Shown piece after piece: positions 21,346-33,029 of a stretch of DNA of 64,000 nt (position 1 is the first letter of the stretch; each line of letters opens with the position of its first letter). This DNA is from Malachius bipustulatus (lineage: Eukaryota > Arthropoda > Insecta > Coleoptera > Melyridae), in contig OU342630.1 in assembly GCA_910589415.1 (NCBI GenBank), forward strand, positions 5,270,001 to 5,334,000, given 5' to 3'. The notes under the pieces are model-generated. The model did no database searches and was not told the DNA's origin. It saw nothing but the letters and a program-made list of their open reading frames with translations. A program made the position numbers and the translations under genes.

Positions 21346-24310
21346 GTGGACAGAGAAATGCGGGGGTCTGGGCTTAATTGCCTGAACCAAGAGAAGACAA
21401 CCTCACTAAAAAACCCAAATACTAAGGCGGGGGTCCAGGCTGATGGGATTCGTGACTGGATAGATGACCAGCCCCTACTGGATTCAACCTTGGGGCACCA
21501 GGGGGCACCCCACTGTATCAATCCCCTCACCTTTGCATGCGGGGCTCTGCATAGGTGGAACACCCTTCCCTTGCTACTCGTGGGATCAACCATGGTAAGA
21601 AATAAAAAAACAAAAAAATTGCGGGACATCACCGCAAAACAGACTGCTGACCGAGCGGGGCTTGTCACCCGTCATGACAGTCGGCAATCTAAACAATCCT
21701 TGAGCTCGAATGCAAGAAGAAAAGAAACCGTCGTCACCGATCAAGGTAATGTCACCGAGGATTCATCGGGAACCTATGAAGAGCCTATGCTCATACAGGG
21801 GGCAAGCACCCCAACGCACGCAAGAAGAACAATGACCAGTATAAGCACAGCAAATGTCACCAGCATGGCCCAGTTCAACGCCCATCATACTAGGGGGGCA
21901 TCAGCCGTCATAGCTCGGGCGTTCGACAGGCCATGCCTGGGTGTTGTGCTTATACAAGAACCTTGGACATACAAGGGGCAGGTAAGCCCAAGTAGCATTT
22001 TTAGTGGAGACAACGTGAGGGCCACTGCAGAAGATACATTAAAAGTTCCCGCCACGAGTGGTGGCCACATGAAAGCAACGGTTCTATTACGTGGTTACCA
22101 CTAAAATGGGGAACAATTTTTAAGTGGTTATCTAGTTCCGGCGACGTGATTAGACCTGACCGTGCCACGGCTTGGCCACATCACGGTCACGTGGCCACAC
22201 CGTGGATGTATGGTGGCGGGCTCTCTTGTATCTTCGCGCAGTCCGCGCGGCGCGCACATACTAGTTGTTGTTGGGTTTTCGCTCTCTGTCTTACAGCCGC
22301 AATGTCATATTTTTACCTTCCTATTCCTATCGTATTTCTAGTCGTGCTAAACAAAACAAGACCGGGACTGGAAAATGAAGAACTCGACTCATCCTTGAAT
22401 TGAATCTACATAGGTACCTATACAAAAATTATTACGGAGGAGCGTGCGACCGCACTCGCCCAACAAATTACAAACGAACGCAACTTTATTGTGAAACATT
22501 TATGTAATAAATCGAAATCTTACTAAGCGCCGCCATGAAAACGACATTTAAAAAAAAAACTTGAAACGTAATTTCACGTACGGTTAGTGTGTGATAAGCT
22601 GTCTGCGGCAAGAAGTTATTTTTTATCGATAAATATTACTTACAAGAAACGCAAAAGCAATTTTTTTTTTAATTCTGTGCCATATTGATCAAAATTTACT
22701 ATTTATCAGATCGTTTACATAATCTTTGCGGTAATGGCGGCAAGAGGTTTATCCGTAAATATGGCCGCCTAGGAGAATATAACTTATAAGTGGCGTTTGT
22801 AAAATTTTACGACTATGAAGGGTTCGTCACTCAAACCGTAGTGGCAAAACTGAAAATATTTCACTTCTAGGTGGCTTTCGAATAACAAGTGGCCAAGGGA
22901 ACTATATGAACTAAAGAACAAGCCAATCGATTTCTTCGTCACATGAAAGTGATTTCGAACAGTTATTTAAACCATTCTGTCACTACAGGAAGCCACCTTG
23001 ATTTCCAATTTATTTGCAATAGTACCTACCTACAAATTACTGTCGTTGATAATAATGGAACTTGAAAAATGAATGAAAATAATTTACGTAGGTAGGTTTA
23101 GGTTCTCCGTTCTACGTAAATAAACGAACTGAGTGGTCGAAGTACTACATTACATGAGGGTTGTAATTGTTTAGGTGATCGTGGTTTGTTTACAAGACCA
23201 CCATGTTCAACTGATGTATTTTTCTACTGTTGTTTTAATTTTCTATAAGACGTTGTTGAATGTCGAAAACTCCTTTTCTTGCGTGAGATTTTATTATCCA
23301 TTATTATAATAATGTTGAAAAGGATTTTAAAACCAACACTGGCACTTTTCTACAATATACCTACCTAACCCTACTTAGTCTGATTCCTAAACAGTCACCA
23401 GTAGGTTATTTTTTCTTAAAAGTTATTTTCGCAAGTTCTTGCCACATTTTGGTGGCTCAAATCTTATTCAAATTATCAAAGTTACTTTTCGTGGTGGCAG
23501 AATTGTGACGATCGGTGCTGCATGCCACTAGAGTGTGATGAATCTTCAAAGATATTACAGAAGTTTTGAGAACGATGCGGCCACTCTAATATATCACTTC
23601 AAAGCTGTCGCCACTTTTAAGTGATATTTTAGTGCTCTTTGTTGGTGACTGCAGCTTTCACTTTCCACTTCATAGTTGTAGAACTTTCAAGTGGTTATTA
23701 GGAGGAAAAATAACGTTTTGAGCACCTAAAGTAGCACCAAGATGTTATGAAACTATCAAGTGGCCACGCTGGTATGAATGCACCGTGATTACCACTATGA
23801 ATATAGGATATACAGTTTTTTCTACTGTAAAGTTTTAAATTGAGTGGAATATAAGTGATAATCACTTTCTCAAAGTTCCGATATAAGATGAGAAGGTGGT
23901 TGTACCCTCTGATGCTACTTGGGAGGGGCCTACCACGAAAGGATTGCAAGACAATTTGGGATATCAGAAGTGATACCCCAAGGGCCTGCATCCTGATAAG
24001 AAACAACATTAAATATGTATGTCTCTCAGAATTCATGACACGGGACCTTGTGCCAATCCGGGTCAACATCACCGGAGGCACACACCGTAGCATCATAGTA
24101 GCATCAGGGTACTTCCATGAGAAAACATCAGCACCTCCTATGGAAGTCCAGAAACTAGTCGAGTACTGCAACGGGCATGGGCTACCGCTCCTACTCGGCA
24201 GTGATGCCAACGCACACAACATCAGCTGGGGCAGCAAGTATACCAACAAAAGAGGTGAGCAACTGCTTGAATTTTTACTTGAATCCAATTTAGATGTACG
24301 GAAACAAATT
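21346..24310 (+). pseudogene. LOA-like non-LTR retrotransposon, endonuclease part, interrupted
   Basis: Plus-strand frames encode the N-terminal part of an APE-type endonuclease (LGVVLIQEPWTYKGQV, ending near 21983). After a 1.94-kb insertion it continues with RGLPRKDCKTIWD, PRACILIRNNI, VASGYFHEK and LLLGSDANAHNISWGS to about 24300. The IQEPW, DANAH and WGS motifs are those of LOA/R1-type LINE endonucleases, which nick the target DNA. Removing 21987-23923 brings the two parts together at the expected motif. Past 24310 the homology is lost. The stretch 21346-21840 may be ORF1, but no zinc knuckle is seen. Confidence 0.75.
21987..23923. mobile_element. 1.94-kb TIR element inserted in the LOA-like endonuclease
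   Basis: The 12-bp inverted ends CCCAAGTAGCAT and ATGCTACTTGGG bound a segment that exactly splits the endonuclease frame. The join suggests a 2-bp AG target duplication. The interior has no transposase but many short AAGTGG / CCACTT motifs, dense toward both ends (for example 22120, 22790, 22890, 23610, 23688, 23758). These could be transposase-binding sites. The superfamily is not recognised. Confidence 0.7.
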
Positions 24311-26973
24311 TTTCCGTACCCTAGAAAAAAAAGATTTACCCACAAAAAAAATACAGAACCCCATATAGATAAATATAAAATGCTTAAACTTAATTTAAGC
24401 GGAGTCCAATAAGATTGGACGGAACAAAAAAATTCGCACGAGGCAATATTACCAGCTTAGAAAGGGGCAAAGAAACTGGAACGTCATAACCAGAAGAGAG
24501 TAAAATAAGTTCCGTTGTCACGTATACCAGGGAAAGGTAGAGAAAAATAAAACATAGGGTTGAACAGGAGTTAAGACTCAGAGAAAGCATTGGCACTAAT
24601 GGGGAAAGCAGGTTAACGCTACCCGTCTAAGCTCGTTGAGACGCGTACCCACTAAGGGAAACAAGTTGAAATAGTGGAGCCTCCGGGTCTCAAGGATACT
24701 TTCTGCTCTGCCGATTTGGTTGCAAACACCACGGCAGGGCTCGCGACGTACAAAAAAATTACAAAAAAGAGGCAAAGTTTCTCCCACGAGAACCCTTACT
24801 ACCTGAGATTTCAACTTCAGAGTAGGAAGTTAAAGAAACTAAGAGTTTTAACAACTGGGGGATGAAAAATAAAACGAAAAATGTAATTGAAGACTACTTC
24901 CACTTCGCGTGGGCAGTTAAGAAGAACTTAATAAATGAGATGTTTTAGTCAACAATTAAAAAGAGGAAGGGACTTGAATAGACAGTGACAACGAGAGCTC
25001 GAAAAGAGAGACACGGTTAAGGTAATGTAAAGAGATCCGACAGCAAAGAGGCAGATAAGATACTACGGACATGATCAAATGCATAACTTGGAGGTTGTTA
25101 CGGCTAGTCGAAAATAGAAAAAAAAAACAGGGAATATAAGTATTGATATTAATTTAGTTGGTGGACAAATAAATGAATGTGTGGGCGCCAGCAAGTTCCT
25201 AGACCTGCATATCAATACCATATTGCAAATTGCGGTCTCGCAGTCAGTTAAATGCTTAGAGAAGGAATGCACTTTTTAACAAGATGGTGATACTTTATCA
25301 CTGTATTGTCTCCTGGAAATTCCAACATTTCATGGAGAGTTCATGCTACTATAACTGTCAGTAATAAAGGCAAAGGTAAGAAAAGTAAAATGATATCAAA
25401 GAAAATTGTGTTAATTCAATGGGGACTTAACTCTACGTCAAATTCAATATAATACATAGAGAAAGAAACCATCAATCAAATTTACACTATAGCTTCAAAG
25501 TGATTCAACCCTACGAGCAAATTCATTTTTAAAGATACATAAGGCGAAAAACTTCAAACAAATTCTAACGTTTTAGCGGGGTCCAAGGGCTGCCTGGCAA
25601 TAGGTTAATTACTCCTATAAGATAATGACAGGCTCGAGGAAGAGTCCGCAAAGATAGGTGAGGCAAGGTCACAGGAATTCTCCCGTTTATTATTTAGGTA
25701 TTATTTAACAATCATAGGCATGAACTGACCAGACAAAGGTAATTTTTAGATAAATATAAAATAAAAGAAGAGATAATCTTACGGAAGTAATGGCAATATG
25801 ATGAATATTTAAGAGCTCAATAAGTGAACAAATGATCAAATTAATTTCAAAATTAATCAAGAAATAAATCAATAAATTAAGTGCATAAAGTTAAAACTGA
25901 CTAGATTTTAGTATCACAGTCGGTTTATCATTTGCAAACTATCACAGGATATTGCACAGGTATCAAAGAACAAATGTAAATAGTAAAACGGTTTTTCTCT
26001 GTTTTTAAAAGTTATCTCAAAAGAGATTAAATATGATAGTAAATCACTAAACAGGGGTGAACTGACTACGAGGCGCTTGGGAGATGCATGAGCGACAAGT
26101 TAGCAAGTCTGTTTCTTCCTTAATCTGTTGTTTCGTGGTTTATTCGGTTTAATTGCTTTTAAAAATTCCTTCAATGTAAGTAGGGGTGATTAAAAAAAAT
26201 ACCTTACGGTAAACTACAGGTATAGTTTAAGTTTGATAGCGATAAGTCATGAACACCAAACCGGGAAAAAGAATTGGTGAACGGAGAGACAGGAGAGCGA
26301 AAAGGAAAGACAGACCGAAAAAAGAAAGAGAAGAAAAAATGAGCCAGGTGTTAGGCTCTGGAGGAAAGTTAGCAGACTGCACCGACTGACCTCTCTTACG
26401 GTGGCAACAGGTAAGATTGGCGAACCCAATTGAACCAGCTGGTCTGACACGCAAGTTTGGACAGATGGAAGGTCCTCAGGAGACGACGCAGGCTGTACTG
26501 TCTTATCCTTATTACAGTAGCAGCAGAGCTGGCCTGACACAAGTTTGGACAGATGGAAGGTCCTCAGGAGACGACGCAGGCTGTACTGTCTTATCCTTAT
26601 TACAGTAGCAGCAGAGCTGGCCTGACACAAATAATAAGTTATTAATTGCTAATTGAGATAAATTACAACAAGTAAAGACTTACCAGGCAATCGAGGTGAA
26701 CTAACAAGAAGTTATAAATTAATTAAATAAATTTTAGGTACCCATGCATTAGGTAATTCGCAGAAAAACCAACTCGTAGCGTAGAAGATGTTGATTCCAG
26801 CTCGAGCGGTAGTGAAAAAGACTCGATTCACCGGTTACAATCTAAAAGCGATAAACATTGCGGCGGACTACGACCGTCGCCGAAGGCAAGCGAACACGAA
26901 GATAGAATAGTATGGACAGCGTCGGTAGGCAACTCAAAATACTGAAAATAATGTACCGGGAAACAATTTAAAT
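24310..26973. other. Degenerate stretch within the LOA-like region; no intact gene
   Basis: The top strand is unusually purine-rich and frames are short. At about 24775-24815 the plus strand reads SHENPYYLRFQLQS, which resembles the SDHxxIxF end of LINE endonucleases, so part of this may be badly decayed ORF2. A 26520-26600 frame includes WTDGRSSGDDAG, reminiscent of an RNase H TDGS block; this is weak. No other gene is seen. Confidence 0.35.
26453..26628 (+). repeat. 88-bp tandem duplication
   Basis: Units at 26453-26540 and 26541-26628 are almost identical; each runs from AAGTTTGGACAGATGG to CTGGCCTGACAC. A partial third CTGGTCTGACAC lies just upstream. The unit length is not a multiple of three, so it would shift any frame. 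Confidence 0.9.
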
Positions 26974-27581
26974 TTGAACAAACGACAATCAAACAAGAAC
27001 AAAAGGAAAACTGGAACATGTAATCTAGCATGTTACACAGAACCATTCTGTAGCCTTGAAGACACGTTTTTCAAGGCAGAACTTCGGAAGGAAGAAGAAA
27101 AACTGAGAGAAATCCATTGGAATAACCTCTCAGGATTAAGACAATCCAAGGAGCTCCTCGGGAACTTTAACCGAGAAAGGTCAAGGAAACTCCTGACCCT
27201 CAACAAAGGAAGTCTCAGAATGCTAACAGGATTCCTAACAGGTCATTGCAAGCTCAATGAACACCTGAGGAAACTTGGTATAGAAAAAGATGGCGTTTGC
27301 AGACTCTGCAGGGAAGAAAACGAGACGCCTCGTCACCTATTGATGAACTGCGAAGCCCTAGAACGTGAAAGAAACGATGTTCTGGGCCAACACCAGCTCA
27401 ACGGGGGGCTTTGCCCGGCCTTGATCCCCTTCAAATCCTGAAATTCCTAAGGAAAGCGGAGTTGGAGAGGCTGCTTCAATGAAGGGAATATACTCCAAAG
27501 GAGCAGAGAAGAGGGGGCACAATAGATCTGTAATAGGTCGCAGCGCATCTGACACCCTCAATATCAATATCAATATCAATA
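26974..27581 (+). pseudogene. 3' end of a LOA/Jockey-type LINE with (ATATCA)n tail
   Basis: The frame to 27441 encodes the C-terminal tail found after the RNase H in such LINEs: LTGHCKLNEHLRKLGI, then CRLC(x)n with HLLMNCEALERER, a CCHC-like cysteine/histidine set. It is followed by a short 3' UTR and a tail of ATATCA/AATATC repeats at 27558-27581, where the next foldback begins. It could be the 3' end of the same LOA-like element whose 5' part is at 21080-24310, with the middle lost. Confidence 0.7.
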
Positions 27582-28471
27582 TACAGGGTGTCCCAGCTCA
27601 TTCGAAGCGGTCTCTGTAGGTCAAACGATGGAATTTTTCAAAAAACTTTTTAAAAATTCAAGTACAGAATCACAATAGCCATAATAATTTAAAATTATTT
27701 TGGAGTATACAGATGTCCCATATGACAGTGACATATCAAAGTTATGTTTTTTTAAATGGAATGCTCCCATATTATTGCAGTTTTAGATTATCTGAGAAGA
27801 GGAAATAAGATTGGCTTTTACAGTTGGTGTTTAAATTCAGTCGTAGTTTTTGAGTTATAAACAAGTGAAAATCGTCATTTTTCAAGTTCAAGGCCCTGTA
27901 CATTGAAAACGGTTCAAGATAGAGAAAAACGGCTTACATGTCCCTATTTTAACTTTTCATGTACTATCCCATGATGTAGATAAAATGTTTATACAGGGTG
28001 ATAAAAAATTTGAAAAATTCTGAGATTTCTCCAAATGTCGCCAAATAAAAAAATCAAAGAAAGTACCTACAAATGTTTCTATACCATAGAATAGTACATG
28101 AAAAAGTAAAATAGGGACATGTAAGCCGTTTTTCTCTATCTTGAACCGTTTTCGTTGTAGAGGGCCTTGAACTTGAAAAATGACGGTTTTCACTTGTTTA
28201 TAACTCAAAAACTTCTGAACTTAAACAACAACTGTAAAAGCCAATCTTATTTCCTATTCTCAGACAATCTAAAAATACAATAACATGGGAGCATTCCATT
28301 TAAAAAAACATAACTTTGATATGCCACTCTCATATGGGACACTCTGTATACTCCAAAATAATTTTAAATTATGGCCATTGTGATCCTGTACTTGAATTTG
28401 CAAAAAATTTTTGGAAAAAATCCATCGTTTGGTCTACAGAGACCGCTTCGAATAAGCTGGGACACCCTGTA
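27582..28471. mobile_element. Foldback element family 4 (TACAGGGTGTCCCAGCT ends)
   Basis: An 890-bp palindromic element that inserted next to the LINE tail. TACAGGGTGTCCCAGCTCAT is inverted at the right (ATAAGCTGGGACACCCTGTA). Internal arms contain TTATAAACAAGTGAAAA and CATGTCCCTATTTTAA, a core shared with the foldbacks at 29935, 57741 and 62831. No ORF. Confidence 0.85.
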
Positions 28472-29083
28472 TAGGCAACGTGTATCATTCAGGGATTCTA
28501 TACAATACCTAGGCAATATATACAATGCCGGGATCGTTCAGTCAATCTATGAAATAGAGTTTTTAAACAATTAAGTAGGTACTTATACATATATTTTACA
28601 AATTGGTCAGGTCAGGTCAGGTGATTTACTTTGACTGTCCTTTTAGATAATGATATCAATAATCAGGAAAGCATTATTCGCGTACCCAACTGCGTAATGA
28701 AAATGCCTAAACCTGTTATAATAACTGGTGCCTATCTACTTATTTAACAAAAAAAATATAAACTTGACTACCTTATACCTATACGAATACGAATTATTGG
28801 AGGGCAAATTAAGATTAGCCCTTAGAAGTAGGGTACAAAATCACAGTTTTGCTCATGTCTACAATGAACGAGTTGAAGCATGTTTACTTATCCGCCCCGC
28901 AAGCGTTTTGCTGACGGTTGTCGTTCATTATACACATTGTCTGATGCGCTTCCGGTATTCTATACATTACCTAGGCAATGTATCAAATAAATCGTATTTC
29001 ACACATTGCCTGGACGTTTAAGGCAATCTATACAATGCCTAGGTATTATATACAATACCGGTTTATGCACATTGCCTATAACA
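28472..29083. repeat. Repeats of a CCTAGGCAAT/ATACAATGCC motif
   Basis: Copies of TATACAATACCTAGGCAATA-like sequence, direct and inverted, lie at 28495-28535 and 28960-29075. The segment begins AGGCAACGTGTAT and ends ATTGCCTAT, weakly inverted. Probably a small degenerate TIR element. No gene. Confidence 0.4.
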
Positions 29084-29934
29084 TACAGTGTGTGTCACAG
29101 GCATGGTACACCCTCATTTATTTCTTTATTTTTGGAGATAATTTTTTGAAATTTGGTACGTCGCATACTCTCAATAGAGCGCACTTTTTAGCAGAAAATT
29201 GAATTTTTTCCCACATCCGGTTTTTCCGGAAATGTTAACAAGTTTTTATTTTTAAAAGGGACACCCTATATATTATTATATTTTTGAATTCTATACACTT
29301 GTACGAATCCAACAATACTATACAAGTACCATTTTAAATGTCAAATTTGTTTTTATTTAATTTTTTATTTTTCAATTATAGTGTGCCATGACTTCAGTTG
29401 TGTTCGTCGCAGATGCAAAATGTGTACACCAAAATGTCCCTTATTAAGAGTACTAATAGATGGTACCTCGGTACCAATATGGTACCATTTGAAAAAAATG
29501 AATCCAGCTCAAAAAATCATTCCGGTGCGCATAATTCATCCATAAATCACTTAATTTAGTACTTTGAAAAAAAATTCGATTTTTCTAGCATTAGATGATC
29601 CCATTGGAGTAAAACGAAATAGTCATGGCACACTATAATTATTGAGAAATAAAAAATTAAACAAAAACAAATTTGACATTTAAAATGGTACTTATGTGGT
29701 ATTGTTGGATTTGTACAAAATGTATAGAATCCAAAAATATTATAATATATAGCGTGTCCTATTTAAAAGTAAAAAGTTGGTAACATTTCCGGAAAAACCG
29801 GATGCGAAAAAAAATTCAAATTTCTGCTGAAAAGTGCGCTCTATCGAGAATATGCGACGTACTAAATTTAAAAAAATTATCTCCAAAAATAAAGAAAAAA
29901 AAGGGGGTGTACCATGCCTGTGACACACACTGTA
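29084..29934. mobile_element. Foldback element family 3, copy 2
   Basis: Same ends (TACAGTGTGTGTCACAGG / CCTGTGACACACACTGTA), length (851 bp) and interior as 20229-21075, with the interior in the reverse arrangement. Because the element is palindromic the orientation is arbitrary. It abuts the next foldback, sharing TA. Confidence 0.85.
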
Positions 29935-30787
29935 TACAGGGTAAGTCATTGATATGGGAAAGCTCGATTGCACCTACACCATTAAAGATATCGAAATGAA
30001 CCAAAAAGTGCTGTAAATGGGAGGGCAAAGTGCAGTTTGTAAAATTATTTTCAGATACACAGGATGGTCCAATATCGCTGTACGCCATACAACTTTGTTA
30101 TTTTAAATAGGACACCCTCTATATTATTACATTTTCATATTGTTTGAGAAAAGTTAAAAAGAATGGTTTGTAAAGTTGAAGTTTGTAATGAGCGATTTAT
30201 GAGTTATAAACAAATGAAAATCGCGATTTTTCATTTTCAAAGCAGCTTATATTGAAAACGGCTCGAGATATGGAAAAACGGTTTACATGTCCCTATCTTA
30301 ATTTTTAATTTGGTATCCTATCATGTAGCTGAAATTTTTATACCGGGTGATGAAAATAATCAAATTTTTTACCACTCTGTATAAAAATTTCATCTATCCA
30401 ATAGGATACCGCTTAAAAATTTAAGATAGGAACATGTAAACCGTTTTTCCATATCTCGAGCCGTTTTCAATATAAGCTGCTTTGAAAATGGAAAATCGCG
30501 ATTTTCATTTGTTTATAACTCATAAATCGCTCAATACAAACTTCAACTTTACAAACCATTCTTTTTGACTTTTCTCAAATAATCTGAAGATGTAATAATA
30601 TAGAGGCTGTCCTATTTAAAATTACAAAGTTGTATGGCGTACAGTGATATTGGGCCATCCTGTGTATCTGAAAATAATTTTACAAACTGCGCTTTACCCT
30701 CCCATTTACAGCACTTTTTGGTTCATTTCGATATCTTTGATGGTGTAGGTGCAATCGAGCTTTCCCATATCAATGACTTACCCTGTA
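29935..30787. mobile_element. Foldback element family 5 (TACAGGGTAAGTCATTG ends)
   Basis: TACAGGGTAAGTCATTGATA is inverted at the right end (TATCAATGACTTACCCTGTA), with arms of about 420 bp. It inserted directly at the TA end of the preceding foldback. The internal core TTATAAACAAATGAAAATCG ... CATGTCCCTATCTTAA is the shared one. Open frames of about 90 codons arise from the palindrome and are not genes. Confidence 0.85.
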
Positions 30788-31165
30788 TACTCATTGACCA
30801 TACTATCCCAGTGTTTTATTGTTTTAATCAAATCAACGCAATGGGACAGAAACGAGGAACTGGCGGGAATTTTAAATGCCTGCATCTGAATACGGCCATC
30901 AAAATCAGCGGACGAATGAAAAAAAGTAACTGAAACATATACCTAGTTATGCAAGGAGCGCTGGTGGCCCGGAGGTGCTATGATGATACCTCTGGCTGGA
31001 ATTTTGTGAGGTGGTTGACGGAACTATCAAGAGGCGTCATCCGTAAGGAATCAACCAAAAACTTCTGCAGAAGACACGTCAGACGGTTCAAAGTTGAAAA
31101 AAAAATTGCTCAAAAAATATGCGTAACTAAAATTTACGTATTATCTATTTGAAGGTCCTAATTAT

Positions 31166-31380
31166 AGTGTGTAATTCTTCAGACGGCTAGGTCACTGCTA
31201 AAAAAGTGTCAACACTTCCTCAAATCTGTAATACAAAAAAAAGAAATTGTCACCTCGCCTTCTGACGTTTTAACGCCGTTTGACCTTAACGTCAGATGGA
31301 GGTGACAAAAAAAAATTACAGATTTGAGGGCGTATGACACCCCTATAGCAGTGATCTAACTGTCTGTCAAATTACACACT
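31166..31380. mobile_element. Small palindromic MITE
   Basis: AGTGTGTAATT at the left and AATTACACACT at the right bound two inverted arms of about 100 bp that include CCTCAAATCTGTAAT and GGTCACTGCT. It lies at the centre of the surrounding foldback. No ORF. Confidence 0.7.
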
Positions 31381-31530
31381 TCATCTATGACTTTCAAATA
31401 TACACCGTTCACTTATTATAAAAGAATTGGGGTTTTTGGTGTAGGGTGATAGAAATCACTGGGTATAACCGACCGCTGTCAATCATTAGCTGGAGTTTGG
31501 TTATGTCTCTTTTTTTGAGGTTGAAGTTTT

Positions 31531-31812
31531 ATGGCAACGAACAGGACATATATGCCGTTCACTTATTATAAAAGAATTGGGTTATGGTGTAGGGTGATAG
31601 AAATCACTGGGTATAACCGCTGTCAATCATTGACTGGAATTTGGTTATGTCTCTTTTTTATGAGGTTGAAGTTTTATGACAACGAACAGGACATAGTTGC
31701 AAAATGGATTTTTGATATTTTTGCTATTCTTTTTATTATCTTTACGTCTTTATGGACTTTTTATTTTGGAACCTTTAGTCACGTATTTTATGATATTGCA
31801 ATCTTTTTCTAG
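31531..31812 (+). other. Recurrent inward ORF with a membrane-like segment in the 'CACCGTTCAC' family
   Basis: A frame of about 95-105 codons reads inward from the TIR opposite the transposase start. It is open here, in copy 1 (19985-19671, -) and in copy 3 (52172-51876, -). It contains YYKRIGLWCRVIEITGYNRC near the start and a hydrophobic run after WIFDIF that could span a membrane. Chance openness of related sequence is the simplest explanation; a captured exon is possible. The start codon lies outside or in the TIR and differs between copies. Confidence 0.25.
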
Positions 31813-33029
31813 AAAGCAAACTCGTCAAATCTAATAAGCTTGCCATAAATAATAACATGAGGAAAAAGTTTTATTGTATTTTGATATCTTAAAGGAACTA
31901 ATTGTAGCGTTGGCCGGAGTAACGTTGTAACTTACATAATTTTTTGGAGTAATTTTTTCGATTCAGCAGGTTTAAATGGGCAGAATGCTTCCACAAAGCT
32001 TTATTTGTTGCCTAATTTACCTTAAATAATATTTAAACAATATTTCAAGAATCGCTATATTTATTATTAAAAAATAGAACATTAGGTAGGTACTGAATCG
32101 GCCAATCGGCTACGGTCATGGTGATTGGCGATCTTATTATGGTGATTGCCGTTTGGATCCATTCTGGTAGATCCATACGTTTCGTCCAGGTACACGAACG
32201 TTACATTTTCACTCGAATCTTGATATTGTAAAGTATTTTCTTTGAAAGGTAATTTTGGATGCAACGACATGTTTTTGTTCACAAAGAATTTTGCGTCCGT
32301 TCACATATTTATACTTATAGCCAAAGAGATTTAAGAATTTTAAATAAACTAGTTCTCCCCTTTTCAAAATCCAAATGTTTACGTTCGTCTTCCAAAAGTT
32401 TTCCTACAGTAAAATGTTCGTTTTTCCAGTTATATTGCCAAATCAGTCGTTGCAAATCTTTCCGAAACGTAAAATTTTCATAATTATTGTCTGGTTTAGG
32501 TCGTTTGCCCAAAGGCTTAACTTCAAATTCATCCTGTTGTTTCAATCGCACTTACTGAATACTATAAAAGAGGAAAATTACGTAACATCATTTTATCAGG
32601 TGTACACTTAATAATACTTACACCCCAAATGTGTTTTACTTTCAAAATGACTTGACGTTCACTTAGGTTTTCATTTTCAGATTTAAATAACTCGAATGCC
32701 CTTTTTATACGAATTTTTTCTTCAATCGATATTAATTTCGGCATTATGAAATTTATAATGTCAAAAAATTAATATTTATTTGACAGTTTTAGAAAAATTT
32801 GTCCGAATAAAAAATTATCCTAGATAATCTACTGAAACTTCAATTAGACAACAAGGCTGTTAATCAGCTGAGACAATTTGAGCGATTTGACAAGTGTCGG
32901 TGTTTACTTAACCTTCAATACCTCGATCAGCTGATATTGTCAATCAAGATCTAGGGAGTTTTCATTTTTGTAAACCTAAAAACAAAAGTTCATGGCCTAC
33001 CAATGCTTTTTTAATATGTGAACGGCATA
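31551..33029 (-). mobile_element. TIR transposon 'CACCGTTCAC', inner copy inserted in the outer copy
   Basis: The ends TATGCCGTTCAC and GTGAACGGCATA are flanked by a TA duplication (31549-31550 and 33030-33031). Taking it out restores GGACATAGTTACCAGATAG of the outer copy, matching GGACATAGTTGCCAGATGG in copy 1. This is the copy with the best remaining transposase. Confidence 0.9.
32082..32744 (-). pseudogene. Transposase remnant (Tc1/IS630-like), with an intron
   Basis: On the minus strand an ATG at 32744 opens MPKLISIEEKIRIKRAFELF, a helix-turn-helix-like N-terminus. At KHIWGV the DNA reads GTAAGTATT and, about 60 bp on, TTTTATAG: a likely GT-AG intron kept at the same place in copies 1 and 3. 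Exon 2 continues with QQDEFEVKPLGKRPKPDNNY. After a frameshift, VTFVYLDETYGS carries the aspartate of a DDE-type site (the L/Y-DET pattern of IS630/Tc1-like transposases). The rest of the catalytic domain is not recognised. Broken by stops and frameshifts. Confidence 0.55.

Noticed and set aside
28495..29075. CRISPR-like spaced repeats
   Set aside because: The CCTAGGCAAT copies are irregular in spacing, in both orientations and few. This is a eukaryotic genome.
29816..30933. Paired open frames of about 90-99 codons on both strands
   Set aside because: They are mirror images produced by the palindromic foldback 29935-30787, so the same sequence is read twice.
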